Shown in pieces: positions 33,739 to 41,854 of a DNA stretch of 64,000 bases. Origin of the DNA: JACKII01 sp041687435 (GTDB lineage Bacteria > Pseudomonadota > Alphaproteobacteria > Bin95); contig JAWLBX010000014.1 of assembly GCA_041687435.1 (NCBI GenBank), forward strand, positions 1 to 64,000, written 5' to 3'. The notes under the pieces are model-generated. The model had not been told where the DNA came from, did no database searches, and saw only the letters and a program-made list of their open reading frames with translations. A program made the translations under genes and the position numbers. Each line of letters opens with the position of its first letter. The first letter of the stretch is position 1.

Positions 33739-34380
33739 TCACTCTACCGCCCGCGCCTCCGCTGTCCATTGCCAGACCGCGCCATCGGGGCCGTGTGCCT
33801 GACCAGCGATGCGGTCGGCGTCCACCAGCCGGCCCATGCGTTCGAGCGAGGCGCCGATAGAGCTGTCATAGCGGATGGTCAACTGGTCCGCCGTCTGATG
33901 CCAACGCATACGGCTCGCGAAACGCGGCCCCGCCACCTTGCCATCCGCCTCCAGGAATAGGCCGAAAGGCGCGCCCATTGGCACACCGTCGGCACGGGCA
34001 TCACGGACCAGCCAGTTACGGTTAACGAATGTCGCCGGCGGAGGCTCCCCGGCTGCGGTCTGCTGTTTCGCCAACACCGAAGGCGGCGGCCGCAATACGA
34101 TCGGCGCCAAGTCGCGCGGCGGCTGCAATGACCGCAACAGGCGATCCGTCAGGGTGCCGGTTTCCGGCCAACCGCGGTCTGCCTCGAATGCACGGATCGC
34201 TTGCGCCGTCTGCGGGCCATAAACGCCGTCGGCAATGCCGGCATCATAGCCGCGGGCCGAAAGCGCCGCCTGCACCGCCCGCACATCCGCCGCCATTGCA
34301 GCCTGCGCACCGCTGGCGAGGGTCAGCGCCAACGCCAGGGCGGTCGCCAGAACGGTGCCCGGTCGCCATCCACATCGCAT
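33739..34380 (-). CDS. Exported protein with peptidoglycan-binding domain
   Basis: 213 residues. A signal peptide (about 1-30, TVLATALALALTLASGAQA) is followed by one PG_binding_1 repeat at about 33-88 (VQAALSARGYDAGIADGVYG, then TAQAIRAFEADRGWP). After a proline-rich linker there is a C-terminal beta-rich domain of about 110 residues that I do not recognise. It should sit in the periplasm on the cell wall. No lytic or amidase motif is seen, so it may be a structural or inhibitor-like protein. It is divergent from the polysaccharide operon, and its stop is nearly back to back with the M19-like gene. Confidence 0.72.
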   Translation of the reverse strand: MRCGWRPGTVLATALALALTLASGAQAAMAADVRAVQAALSARGYDAGIADGVYGPQTAQAIRAFEADRGWPETGTLTDRLLRSLQPPRDLAPIVLRPPPSVLAKQQTAAGEPPPATFVNRNWLVRDARADGVPMGAPFGLFLEADGKVAGPRFASRMRWHQTADQLTIRYDSSIGASLERMGRLVDADRIAGQAHGPDGAVWQWTAEARAVE

Positions 34381-34471
34381 GGTGAATTCTCCATCCGCTG
34401 ATTAACCACGCGTTAAGGATACAGCGGAAAGAATGAACGCAGGCTTAACAGTGAAGCGAGGGATTCAGCCA

Positions 34472-35161
34472 ATGGCGGGAATTCTACCCTGGGGACGGAA
34501 TGTGGCGCGTGGCGGCGTCCACGTATCCCTTGGATCGGGCCTGAGCAGCCGCCGCAACCGGATGCTGAAGACGATTGCCGAATGGCCGGCAGCGTTGGCC
34601 CTGGTCCTACTGGCCTCGCCGTTGCTGCTCGTCATCGCCATGCTGGTCCGCCGGGATGGCGGCCCGGCGCTGTTCGTGCAGAGGCGGGAAGGCCGGCATG
34701 GACAGCCAATCCGGGTTTACAAGTTCCGTTCCATGAAGGTGGATGCCTGCAATCCAAACGCCCGCAACAGCCTGGACGCCCACGGGGCGCGGGTGACGCC
34801 CGTTGGTGCCGTTCTGCGCCGAACCGGCCTCGACGAGTTTCCCCAACTGTTCAATGTTCTGAACGGCAGCATGAGCCTGATCGGCCCGCGCCCGCACGTT
34901 TACGACATGCAGGTCGGCACGGAACTCTATACCGACCTCGTGCCCGCCTACCGCAACCGCCTGGACGTGCGGCCCGGTATTACCGGGCTCGCCCAGGTGC
35001 GCGGCTGGTGCGGGGCGGTGGAGACAACCCAGCATGCTATCTGCCGCGTTGCGAGCGATTGCGAATATATCGCGCGCTGGTCGCTGTGGCTCGATCTGCG
35101 CATCGCATGCAAAACCTTCTCAATCCTGGTCGCCCACCTGATCCGGCGGAGCGCCGCATGA
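34472..35161 (+). CDS. Bacterial sugar transferase (polyprenyl-phosphate glycosyl-1-phosphate transferase)
   Basis: 229 residues. A membrane segment at about 35-60 (WPAALALVLLASPLLLVIAML) precedes the catalytic domain with YKFRSMKVDA, RRTGLDEFPQLFNVLNGSMS and SLIGPRPH, and RPGITGLAQVRGW. These are the signatures of the PssY/WcaJ-type enzymes that put the first sugar phosphate on the lipid carrier. The start at 34472 has GAGG 9 bases upstream; an ATG at 34433 with a closer GGAAAG is an alternative. Its stop overlaps the next start (ATGA). As first gene of the operon it would commit the cell to polysaccharide assembly. Confidence 0.9.
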   Translation: MAGILPWGRNVARGGVHVSLGSGLSSRRNRMLKTIAEWPAALALVLLASPLLLVIAMLVRRDGGPALFVQRREGRHGQPIRVYKFRSMKVDACNPNARNSLDAHGARVTPVGAVLRRTGLDEFPQLFNVLNGSMSLIGPRPHVYDMQVGTELYTDLVPAYRNRLDVRPGITGLAQVRGWCGAVETTQHAICRVASDCEYIARWSLWLDLRIACKTFSILVAHLIRRSAA

Positions 35162-36450
35162 GCGGTACCGCCGCTTATGCGCTTCCAGCGCTTGCCCTGG
35201 CCCTGGTGATGGCCAGCGCCTTTGCCCAGGGTGGCGAGACGCTGGACGGCCAGGCGCTGGTCCAGATCGCAGGGGCGGCGGGCTTCGCCGCTCTGGCGGT
35301 TGGCCCGGCGTGGCGATGGTCATGGCCCTTGCAGGCAGCGGCGGCTGCCTGGATGCTGCTTGTACTCTGGACCTTGGCGCAGGCCGCGCCTCTGGGAATC
35401 GGCGCCCATCCCGTCTGGCAGGCCGGACAGGCTGTTCTGGGCGACCCAATGCCCGGCAGCATCGCGCTCGATCCGCGGGCCACCGCAGATGCGGCCCTGC
35501 GGCTGACAGCCTACGCTGGCCTGTTCGCCCTCGGTCTGGTGGCGGCAGCGCCGGTGAACGCTTGGATTGCACTCGGTACCGCAGCCATCGCCGCCACCTC
35601 GCTGATTGCAGGCGACCAGCAAATCGGGGTAACCGGTCTCGCCAAGGTCCGGCATTGGGGCGATGCCGCCTTCCCTTTTGCCAACCGCAACCATTTCTGC
35701 GTATTCGCCGGCATTGGCGGAATGGCAGCGGCCGCGGCTCTGCTGGCCTTGCCGGAACGGCGACGCCGGCTCGCGACCGTTCTCCTTTCCGCCGCGCTGC
35801 TGACTTGCCTTGCCGGCGCTTTCGCCAGCCATTCCCGCGCCGGTCTTGCAGCCCTGGCGGCCGGCGCCACGGTCATGCTGGCGCTGACCCTACCGGACCG
35901 TCGGGCGCTGCTGACCACGGCCGTGATTGGCGTGGCCGCAGCAGCCGTATTCGCAGCCGGCACCATCGTCCGATTCGAGACATTTGCCGAAGCGGCAGCC
36001 TTGCGCCTCGACATCATCGGGCGGGCTTTCAATCTTTCCCTGGACCGCCCGTGGCTCGGCACCGGCAGTTTCGAACTCGCATTCCAAAGCGTTTTACCTG
36101 CCTATCCGCAAGGTCTGGTGCAGAGCGCTCACAATATTCTGGCGGAATCCCTGGTGGAACGTGGCTGGCCCGCAACCGCAGCGGCGATCCTGAGCCTGTT
36201 GCTCGTACTGGGACAATGCGCCCGCTCAATCGCCGGTGGCGGCGCCAGTAGAGTGCGCGGCGCTACCGCCATCGGAGTCGCGACAATGGTGTTGCTGCAC
36301 GGTATGGTGGATTTTAGCGTTCACGCACCCACCATCGCCGCACTGGTCGCGATCATGCTGGGGCTGGGCGCGGGTTTGTCCCGGCAGCCCGCACCGGTCC
36401 CCGCTGTCAAGGTGGCCCGCGGCAACCCGCCCGACGGAGCCCGCGCATGA
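35158..36450 (+). CDS. O-antigen ligase/polymerase family membrane protein
   Basis: 430 residues with about ten to twelve hydrophobic segments, rich in alanine. The longest periplasmic part lies after the middle of the protein and contains SLDRPWLGTGSFELAFQSVL and SAHNILAESLVERGW, the pattern of the Wzy_C/WaaL family. An earlier FPFANRNHFCVFAGIGG fits the same family. It would polymerise repeat units or ligate the glycan. The ATG overlaps the transferase stop by 4 bases, and its own stop overlaps manC by 4 bases, so the three are translationally coupled. The frame is open upstream inside the transferase, but only this start makes sense. Confidence 0.87.
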   Translation: MSGTAAYALPALALALVMASAFAQGGETLDGQALVQIAGAAGFAALAVGPAWRWSWPLQAAAAAWMLLVLWTLAQAAPLGIGAHPVWQAGQAVLGDPMPGSIALDPRATADAALRLTAYAGLFALGLVAAAPVNAWIALGTAAIAATSLIAGDQQIGVTGLAKVRHWGDAAFPFANRNHFCVFAGIGGMAAAAALLALPERRRRLATVLLSAALLTCLAGAFASHSRAGLAALAAGATVMLALTLPDRRALLTTAVIGVAAAAVFAAGTIVRFETFAEAAALRLDIIGRAFNLSLDRPWLGTGSFELAFQSVLPAYPQGLVQSAHNILAESLVERGWPATAAAILSLLLVLGQCARSIAGGGASRVRGATAIGVATMVLLHGMVDFSVHAPTIAALVAIMLGLGAGLSRQPAPVPAVKVARGNPPDGARA

Positions 36451-37862
36451 CCATCGTTCCCGTAATCCTGTCCGGCGGCAGCGGCACCCGGCTTTGGCCG
36501 CTCTCTCGGGAGTTGTATCCGAAGCAATTCCTGCCGTTGGTCGGCCGGCAATCCATGCTGCAGGAAACCCTGGCCATGACCCAGGGCCGGCGGGATTGCG
36601 GCAAGCCCATGGTGGTCGGAAACGAGGCGCACCGCTTCATCATCGCCCAGCAGGCCCAGGAAATCGGCTGCCCGCTTTGCCCGATCGTGCTGGAGCCGGT
36701 GGCGCGCAACACCGCGCCGGCCGTGGCTGCCGCCGCGGCGATTCTGGCAGCGGAAGACCCGGACGCGCTGATGCTGGTCCTGCCCGCAGATCACAGCTTT
36801 GGCGACCGCGCCGCGTTCATGGATGCGGTCAGCGCCGCCGCGCCTGCCGCCGCAGCTGGCCGTCTCGTCACCTTCGGGGTGAAACCGACCCGGCCGGAAA
36901 CCGGTTACGGCTATATTCGCCCCGGTGAGGCGCTGCCGGACGGCAGCACCGTTCTCGCCGTACAGGAATTCGTCGAAAAGCCGGATGCAGAGCGCGCCGC
37001 GCGGTTCGTCGCCGAGGGTTATCTCTGGAACGCTGGGATCTTTCTGTTCCGCGCCGCCACCGTACTTTCCGAAATGCGGCACCATACGCCGGCCGCAGTG
37101 GCCGCCGCGGAGACAGCGGTAACCGCTGGCACCAGCGACCTGGACTTTTTCCGCCTGGGAAGGGATGCGTTTGCCGCCGCGCCTGCGATCTCCATCGACC
37201 ATGCGGTGATGGAACGGACTGACAAGGCTGCCGTCCAGCCCATCGATGTCGGCTGGACCGACGTCGGCGCCTGGAGCGCACTCTGGGACCTTGGCACGAA
37301 AGATGCCAACGGCAATGTTCTGGTGGGCGATGCCATGGCTCCGGACAGCCACAACGCCTATGTCCGCAGCGATGACAAACTGACCGTGGTCCTAGGCGTG
37401 GATGACGTGATCGTCGTCACCACCGACGATGTAACGCTCGTTGCCGCAAAAAACAAAAGCCAAGACATCAAAGCCGTGGTGGAGGCGCTGCGCGCCGCCA
37501 AACGTGAGGAAGCGGATGCCCATGTCCGCGTTTACCGTCCATGGGGTTTCTACCAATCAGTGCATGCCGGGGACCGGTTCCAGGTCAAGCGCCTGACCGT
37601 CTACCCCGGTCAAAAGCTCTCCCTACAAAAACATTATCACCGGGCAGAGCATTGGGTCGTCGTCAATGGCACCGCCGTCGTCACCCGTGACGACGAAGAA
37701 ATCCTCCTGCGAGAGAACGAGTCGGTTTACCTGCCTTTGGGCTGCGTGCACCGCCTCGCCAATCCGGGCCGCCTGCCCCTCAACATCATCGAGGTGCAAA
37801 GCGGCTCCTACCTGGGAGAGGATGACATTGTTCGTTTTGAGGATACCTACGGCCGCACTTAG
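36447..37862 (+). CDS. manC: Bifunctional mannose-1-phosphate guanylyltransferase/mannose-6-phosphate isomerase
   Basis: 471 residues. The pyrophosphorylase domain (about 1-340) begins VILSGGSGTRLWPLSRELYPKQ with the conserved FVEKPDAERA (about 175). The C-terminal cupin-type isomerase domain (about 355-471) has RPWGFYQSVHAG, KLSLQKHYHRAEHWVVV and the metal-site histidines there. The enzyme makes GDP-mannose from GTP and mannose-1-phosphate and can interconvert fructose-6- and mannose-6-phosphate. It starts within the stop of the polymerase gene (ATGA) and is followed 21 bases later by the dehydrogenase that could oxidise its product. Confidence 0.95.
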   Translation: MTIVPVILSGGSGTRLWPLSRELYPKQFLPLVGRQSMLQETLAMTQGRRDCGKPMVVGNEAHRFIIAQQAQEIGCPLCPIVLEPVARNTAPAVAAAAAILAAEDPDALMLVLPADHSFGDRAAFMDAVSAAAPAAAAGRLVTFGVKPTRPETGYGYIRPGEALPDGSTVLAVQEFVEKPDAERAARFVAEGYLWNAGIFLFRAATVLSEMRHHTPAAVAAAETAVTAGTSDLDFFRLGRDAFAAAPAISIDHAVMERTDKAAVQPIDVGWTDVGAWSALWDLGTKDANGNVLVGDAMAPDSHNAYVRSDDKLTVVLGVDDVIVVTTDDVTLVAAKNKSQDIKAVVEALRAAKREEADAHVRVYRPWGFYQSVHAGDRFQVKRLTVYPGQKLSLQKHYHRAEHWVVVNGTAVVTRDDEEILLRENESVYLPLGCVHRLANPGRLPLNIIEVQSGSYLGEDDIVRFEDTYGRT

Positions 37863-37883
37863 CGGCATCGCAAAGTCAAACGG

Positions 37884-39143
37884 ATGACAGTGGTTGTCTG
37901 CGGTCTCGCCACCGTCGGGGCGACCATGGCTGCCTGGCTGTTACAGCGGGGGCATACCGTCATCGGTGTGGATGTGGACGACGCCAAAAGGGCGGCAGCA
38001 GCCGGCGGCGGCGCGCCCGTTGCCGAACCCGGCGTCGCCGAGGTGTTCGCGGAGGGCATTGCGTCCGGCGCGCTCACCATCACAGCCGACCTTACCGGCG
38101 TTATGGCCGATCCGGAGGTGGAAACGGTGGCGGTCGCCGTCGGCACGCCGCGCGCCGAAGACGGCGGCCTGTCGCTGGCTCAGATTCACGCCGCCACGAA
38201 CGCGGTGATTGACGGAATCCGCCTCCGTCCGCCGGGCAGCCCGCGCGTGCTGATCTGCTACCGCTCGACCCTGCCGCCCGGTACCTGCCGCGACGTGCTG
38301 CTGCCGAAACTGGAACAGGCACTGGGCCCCGCAGGCGGCTGGTTCGAAGTCGCCTTCCACCCGGAATTCCTGCGCATGGGCCATGCGCTGGCCGATGCCA
38401 GCGACCCTGGCCGCATCGTCCTCGGCGAGCGTTTTCCCGGTGCGAGCCACCGCCTGAACGGCCTCTACGGCAACCCCAGCGCGGCCGTGTTCGAGTTGGA
38501 TTTCACGAGCGCGGAAATGGCAAAAATGATGGACAATACGCTGCGAGCCAACAAGGTCGCCTTTGCGAATGAAACCGCCCGCCTCGCCCTCGCAGCCGGT
38601 GCGGACCCTGAAAGGGTGATGCGCGTGTTGACCGCGGACGAACGCTACAACCTGTCGGCAGCCTACCTAACGCCCGGCCTGCCCTTCGGCGGCTATTGCC
38701 TGCCGAAGGATAGTGCGGGCGTCGCAGAGGCTGCGCGTGAATGGGGGGTGGAGGCGCCGCTGTTCGCAGCCCTCAACGCCAGCAACGCCGCCCATGCCGA
38801 CGCCATCGCCCATGCGGTGCTCTCCCAATTTCCAGCAGGCAGCCGGCTCCTGCAGGTCGGCCTCGGCTTCAAACCGGGCAGCACCGATCTGCGCGAAAGC
38901 CCGCTGCACGATCTGGCCGGGCGGCTGCTGCAAGCCGGAATCGATCTTGCCATCTACGACCCCGCCTTTCCCAGCGCAGACTCGATGCCGAGGCCATTGC
39001 GCGGCTGCTGGTGCGCCCGGCCAGATGCCGGCGCGGTGGAGGCCGTGATCCTCGGCCATCCGTGGCCGCATGCGGCGCGGCGCCCCCTGGCGCCCGTGAT
39101 AGACCTCACCCATTTGAAGAGTTTGCAGCCCGCATTGCCCTAA
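37884..39143 (+). CDS. Nucleotide-sugar dehydrogenase (GDP-mannose/UDP-glucose 6-dehydrogenase family)
   Basis: 419 residues. The NAD-binding start is VVVCGLATVGATMAAWLLQRG, the middle helix domain has TSAEMAKMMDNTLRANKVAFANE, and the catalytic cysteine lies in PFGGYCLPKDSAG (about 270). The C-terminal UDP/GDP-binding domain starts at about 310 (VGLGFKPGSTDLRESP). It oxidises C6 of a nucleotide sugar to the acid. Because manC precedes it, GDP-mannose and hence GDP-mannuronate is the likely chemistry, but UDP-glucose remains possible. The conserved serine near the cysteine is replaced (GYC instead of GSC). It is the last gene of the operon. Confidence 0.88.
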   Translation: MTVVVCGLATVGATMAAWLLQRGHTVIGVDVDDAKRAAAAGGGAPVAEPGVAEVFAEGIASGALTITADLTGVMADPEVETVAVAVGTPRAEDGGLSLAQIHAATNAVIDGIRLRPPGSPRVLICYRSTLPPGTCRDVLLPKLEQALGPAGGWFEVAFHPEFLRMGHALADASDPGRIVLGERFPGASHRLNGLYGNPSAAVFELDFTSAEMAKMMDNTLRANKVAFANETARLALAAGADPERVMRVLTADERYNLSAAYLTPGLPFGGYCLPKDSAGVAEAAREWGVEAPLFAALNASNAAHADAIAHAVLSQFPAGSRLLQVGLGFKPGSTDLRESPLHDLAGRLLQAGIDLAIYDPAFPSADSMPRPLRGCWCARPDAGAVEAVILGHPWPHAARRPLAPVIDLTHLKSLQPALP

Positions 39144-39228
39144 GCCGCCCGCTCGGGTAAAAGCGCGCCAATCTCCGAATACAGCCACAAAGCGGCCCGC
39201 ACCATGCGGGCCATAAGGACCAACAGTC

Positions 39229-40911
39229 ATGGCGTCGTACCAGTATATTTACGTGATGAAGGACCTGACCAAGACCTTCCCGGGCGGGAAGACGGTCTTG
39301 CAGAATATCTGGCTGTCCTTCCTGCCTGGCGCCAAAATCGGCGTGCTCGGCCTGAACGGCGCCGGCAAGTCGACGCTGATGAAGATCATGGCCGGCATCG
39401 ATACCGAGTTTAGCGGCGAAGCCTGGGCCGCGGATGGCGTCAAGATCGGCTATCTGGAGCAGGAACCGCATCTCGACCCCACGAAAGACGTGATGGGCAA
39501 CGTCATGGAGGGTGTGGCCGAGACCATGGCGCTGATGGACAAGTTCAACGCCATCTCCGCCCGGTTCGGCGAGGAACTGACGGACGAGGAGATGAACGAC
39601 CTGATTGCCGAACAGGCCGAGCTTCAGGACAAGATCGACGCCATCAATGGCTGGGAGGTGGAACGCAAGGTGGAAATCGCCATGGACGCGCTGCGCTGCC
39701 CGCCCGGCGACTCGCCCGTGGACAAGCTCTCCGGCGGCGAGCGGCGGCGCGTCGCGCTCTGCCGGCTGCTGCTGTCCGAGCCGGACATGCTGCTGCTCGA
39801 CGAGCCTACCAACCACCTGGACGCCGAATCGGTTGCGTGGCTGGAACGCTTCCTGGAGCAATACCCCGGCACGGTCGTGGCTGTGACCCACGACCGCTAT
39901 TTCCTCGATAACGTCGCCGGCTGGATTCTGGAGCTGGACCGCGGCCGCGGCCTGCCATTCGAGGGCAACTACTCCTCCTGGCTGGAGCAGAAGCAGAAGC
40001 GGCTGGAGCAGGAGGAGAAGGAAGAAAGCTCGCGCCAGCGCACGCTCAAACAGGAATTGGAATGGGTGCGCCAGTCACCGCGCGCACGCCAGGCGAAAAG
40101 CAAGGCGCGGCTGCAATCCTATGAGGAATTGCTGGCGCAGGACGACCGTAAGTCGCTGGACAAGGCGCAGATCGTCATTCCCGCCGGCCCGCGCCTTGGC
40201 GACACGGTGATCGAGGCGGATCATCTGTCGAAGGGCTTTGGCGACCACCTGCTGATCGACGACCTGTCGTTTCAGTTGCCGCCCGGCGGCATCGTTGGCG
40301 TCATTGGCCCAAACGGCGCTGGCAAGACGACCCTGTTCCGCATGCTGACCGGCCAGGAAACGCCAGATAGCGGTACGCTGAAGATCGGCGAGACCGTGCA
40401 ACTCGGCTATATCGACCAATCGCGCGACAGCCTGGCCGCGGACAAGACCGTTTGGGAGGAAATTTCCGACGGGCTGGATGTGATCCAACTCGGCAAGCGG
40501 CAGGTACCAAGCCGTGCCTATGTCGGCGCGTTCAACTTCAAGGGCCCGGACCAGCAGAAGCGCGTTGGGCAGCTGTCAGGCGGTGAGCGCAACCGGGTGC
40601 ATTTGGCCAAGATGCTGAAATCAGGCGCAAACGTGCTGCTGCTCGACGAGCCGACCAACGACCTGGATGTGGATACCCTTCGCGCGCTGGAAGAGGCGCT
40701 GCTGGACTTTGCCGGTTGCGCCGTGGTCATCAGCCACGACCGCTGGTTCCTGGACCGCATCGCCACGCACATCATGTCGTTCGAGGGCGACAGCCACGTC
40801 GAATGGTTCCAGGGCAACTTTGCCGACTACGAGGCAGACAAGAAACGTCGCCTCGGCAAGGAAGCGGAACAACCGCACCGCATCAAATACAAGCCGCTGG
40901 TCCGGGCCTGA
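39229..40911 (+). CDS. ettA: Energy-dependent translational throttle protein EttA (ABC-F)
   Basis: 560 residues, the standard EttA length. Two ABC modules are fused: Walker A GLNGAGKST (about 43) with signature KLSGGERRRVALC and Walker B LLLDEPTNHLD, then GPNGAGKTT (about 357), QLSGGERNRVHLAK and LLLDEPTNDLD. Between them is the arm and linker with a charged coiled coil (EQKQKRLEQEEKEESS). ABC-F proteins bind the ribosomal E site; EttA links early elongation to the ATP/ADP ratio. A clear ATG lies after a GGACC stretch. It is unrelated to its neighbours by function and appears monocistronic. Confidence 0.95.
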   Translation: MASYQYIYVMKDLTKTFPGGKTVLQNIWLSFLPGAKIGVLGLNGAGKSTLMKIMAGIDTEFSGEAWAADGVKIGYLEQEPHLDPTKDVMGNVMEGVAETMALMDKFNAISARFGEELTDEEMNDLIAEQAELQDKIDAINGWEVERKVEIAMDALRCPPGDSPVDKLSGGERRRVALCRLLLSEPDMLLLDEPTNHLDAESVAWLERFLEQYPGTVVAVTHDRYFLDNVAGWILELDRGRGLPFEGNYSSWLEQKQKRLEQEEKEESSRQRTLKQELEWVRQSPRARQAKSKARLQSYEELLAQDDRKSLDKAQIVIPAGPRLGDTVIEADHLSKGFGDHLLIDDLSFQLPPGGIVGVIGPNGAGKTTLFRMLTGQETPDSGTLKIGETVQLGYIDQSRDSLAADKTVWEEISDGLDVIQLGKRQVPSRAYVGAFNFKGPDQQKRVGQLSGGERNRVHLAKMLKSGANVLLLDEPTNDLDVDTLRALEEALLDFAGCAVVISHDRWFLDRIATHIMSFEGDSHVEWFQGNFADYEADKKRRLGKEAEQPHRIKYKPLVRA

Positions 40912-40935
40912 AAAAGACAGGCTTCCCGGCCGTTC

Positions 40936-40959
40936 GAGGGCGGCGTAACGGCCGCCCTC
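40936..40959. terminator. Hairpin between convergent ettA and transglutaminase gene
   Basis: GAGGGCGGC (40936-40944) and GCCGCCCTC (40951-40959) form a 9-base stem with a 6-base loop. Its right arm overlaps the stop codon of the minus-strand gene. No T run is seen. Confidence 0.45.
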
Positions 40960-41854
40960 AGCCCTCCACCTCGACCACGTCAACCGCATGGTCGGCGACC
41001 TGCGGACCGGAGGTGCGCAAAACGCCCTTGACCGGCGACACGTCGCCATAGTCGCGGCCGCGGCCGATCAGGATGTGATCGACATCCGCGAAGGTGGCGT
41101 TGGTCGGGTCGTACTCAACCCAGCCGATTTCCGGCCCGCACCAGGCCCGCACCCAGGCATGCATCGCGTCGGCACCTTGCAGGCGTGGCTTACCCTCGGG
41201 CGGGATCGTGCGCAGGAACCCGCTGACATAGCCGGCCGGTATTCCCACCGCGCGCAATGCAACGATCATGATATGGCTGAAATCCTGGCAAACGCCATGC
41301 CGGGCCTCAAATGCCTCGGCCACCGGCGTGCTCACCTCGGTCGCCTTCGGATCGAACTTCAGATCGCGATTCAACGCCAGCCCCAGCGTCTCCACCGCCT
41401 CCAACGCCGGAATGTCGGGCGGCAGGACCTCGCGCGCATAGGCGGCTATGGCCGGCACCGCCGGCAGACGCGGCGAGACGGGCAGGAAATGATGCGGGGC
41501 TTCCGGTGCCAGCGAGCGGATTTTCGCAATCACGGCGTGCAAGGCCGCTATCGTCGGCGATGGCAATAACGAAGGCTCGAACCCGAACCGCCGCACACGC
41601 GCGGTCATTTTCAGCTCAATGCTCTCCTGCGCGCCGCGATAGGCAAGTTCCACCACACCATTGCCGAAGAAATCCCGCTGGTCCCGGCGTTCGTCCGGCA
41701 CTGGGTCGATATCCAGCACCGCGGCGATCACCTCCTGCTCGCCGGGAATGGTCGGCGGCACCAGCCGCGCGACCTGGCGCGCACCGATTGCCGGGCTATT
41801 ATAACTTTGGGTGATATGCAGGCCGATATCGTAGAGCATCGTCACCGCCGTCAC
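40958..41854 (-). CDS. Transglutaminase-like protein of the alpha-E/ATP-grasp cluster
   Basis: 298 residues. An N-terminal beta domain starts MLYDIGLHITQSYNSPA, and the papain-like core follows with the triad in ARHGVCQDFSHIM (Cys), AMHAWVRAWCG (His) and WVEYDPTN (Asp). It is therefore likely active, as a peptidase or as an amide-bond transferase. Such proteins recur with alpha-E and circularly permuted ATP-grasp proteins in predicted peptide-making clusters. Its ATG overlaps the stop of the ATP-grasp/alpha-E fusion by 4 bases (ATGA), making it the third gene of a coupled minus-strand operon. A second ATG 15 bases inside gives the family's common start. No signal peptide. Confidence 0.88.
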   Translation of the reverse strand: MTAVTMLYDIGLHITQSYNSPAIGARQVARLVPPTIPGEQEVIAAVLDIDPVPDERRDQRDFFGNGVVELAYRGAQESIELKMTARVRRFGFEPSLLPSPTIAALHAVIAKIRSLAPEAPHHFLPVSPRLPAVPAIAAYAREVLPPDIPALEAVETLGLALNRDLKFDPKATEVSTPVAEAFEARHGVCQDFSHIMIVALRAVGIPAGYVSGFLRTIPPEGKPRLQGADAMHAWVRAWCGPEIGWVEYDPTNATFADVDHILIGRGRDYGDVSPVKGVLRTSGPQVADHAVDVVEVEG

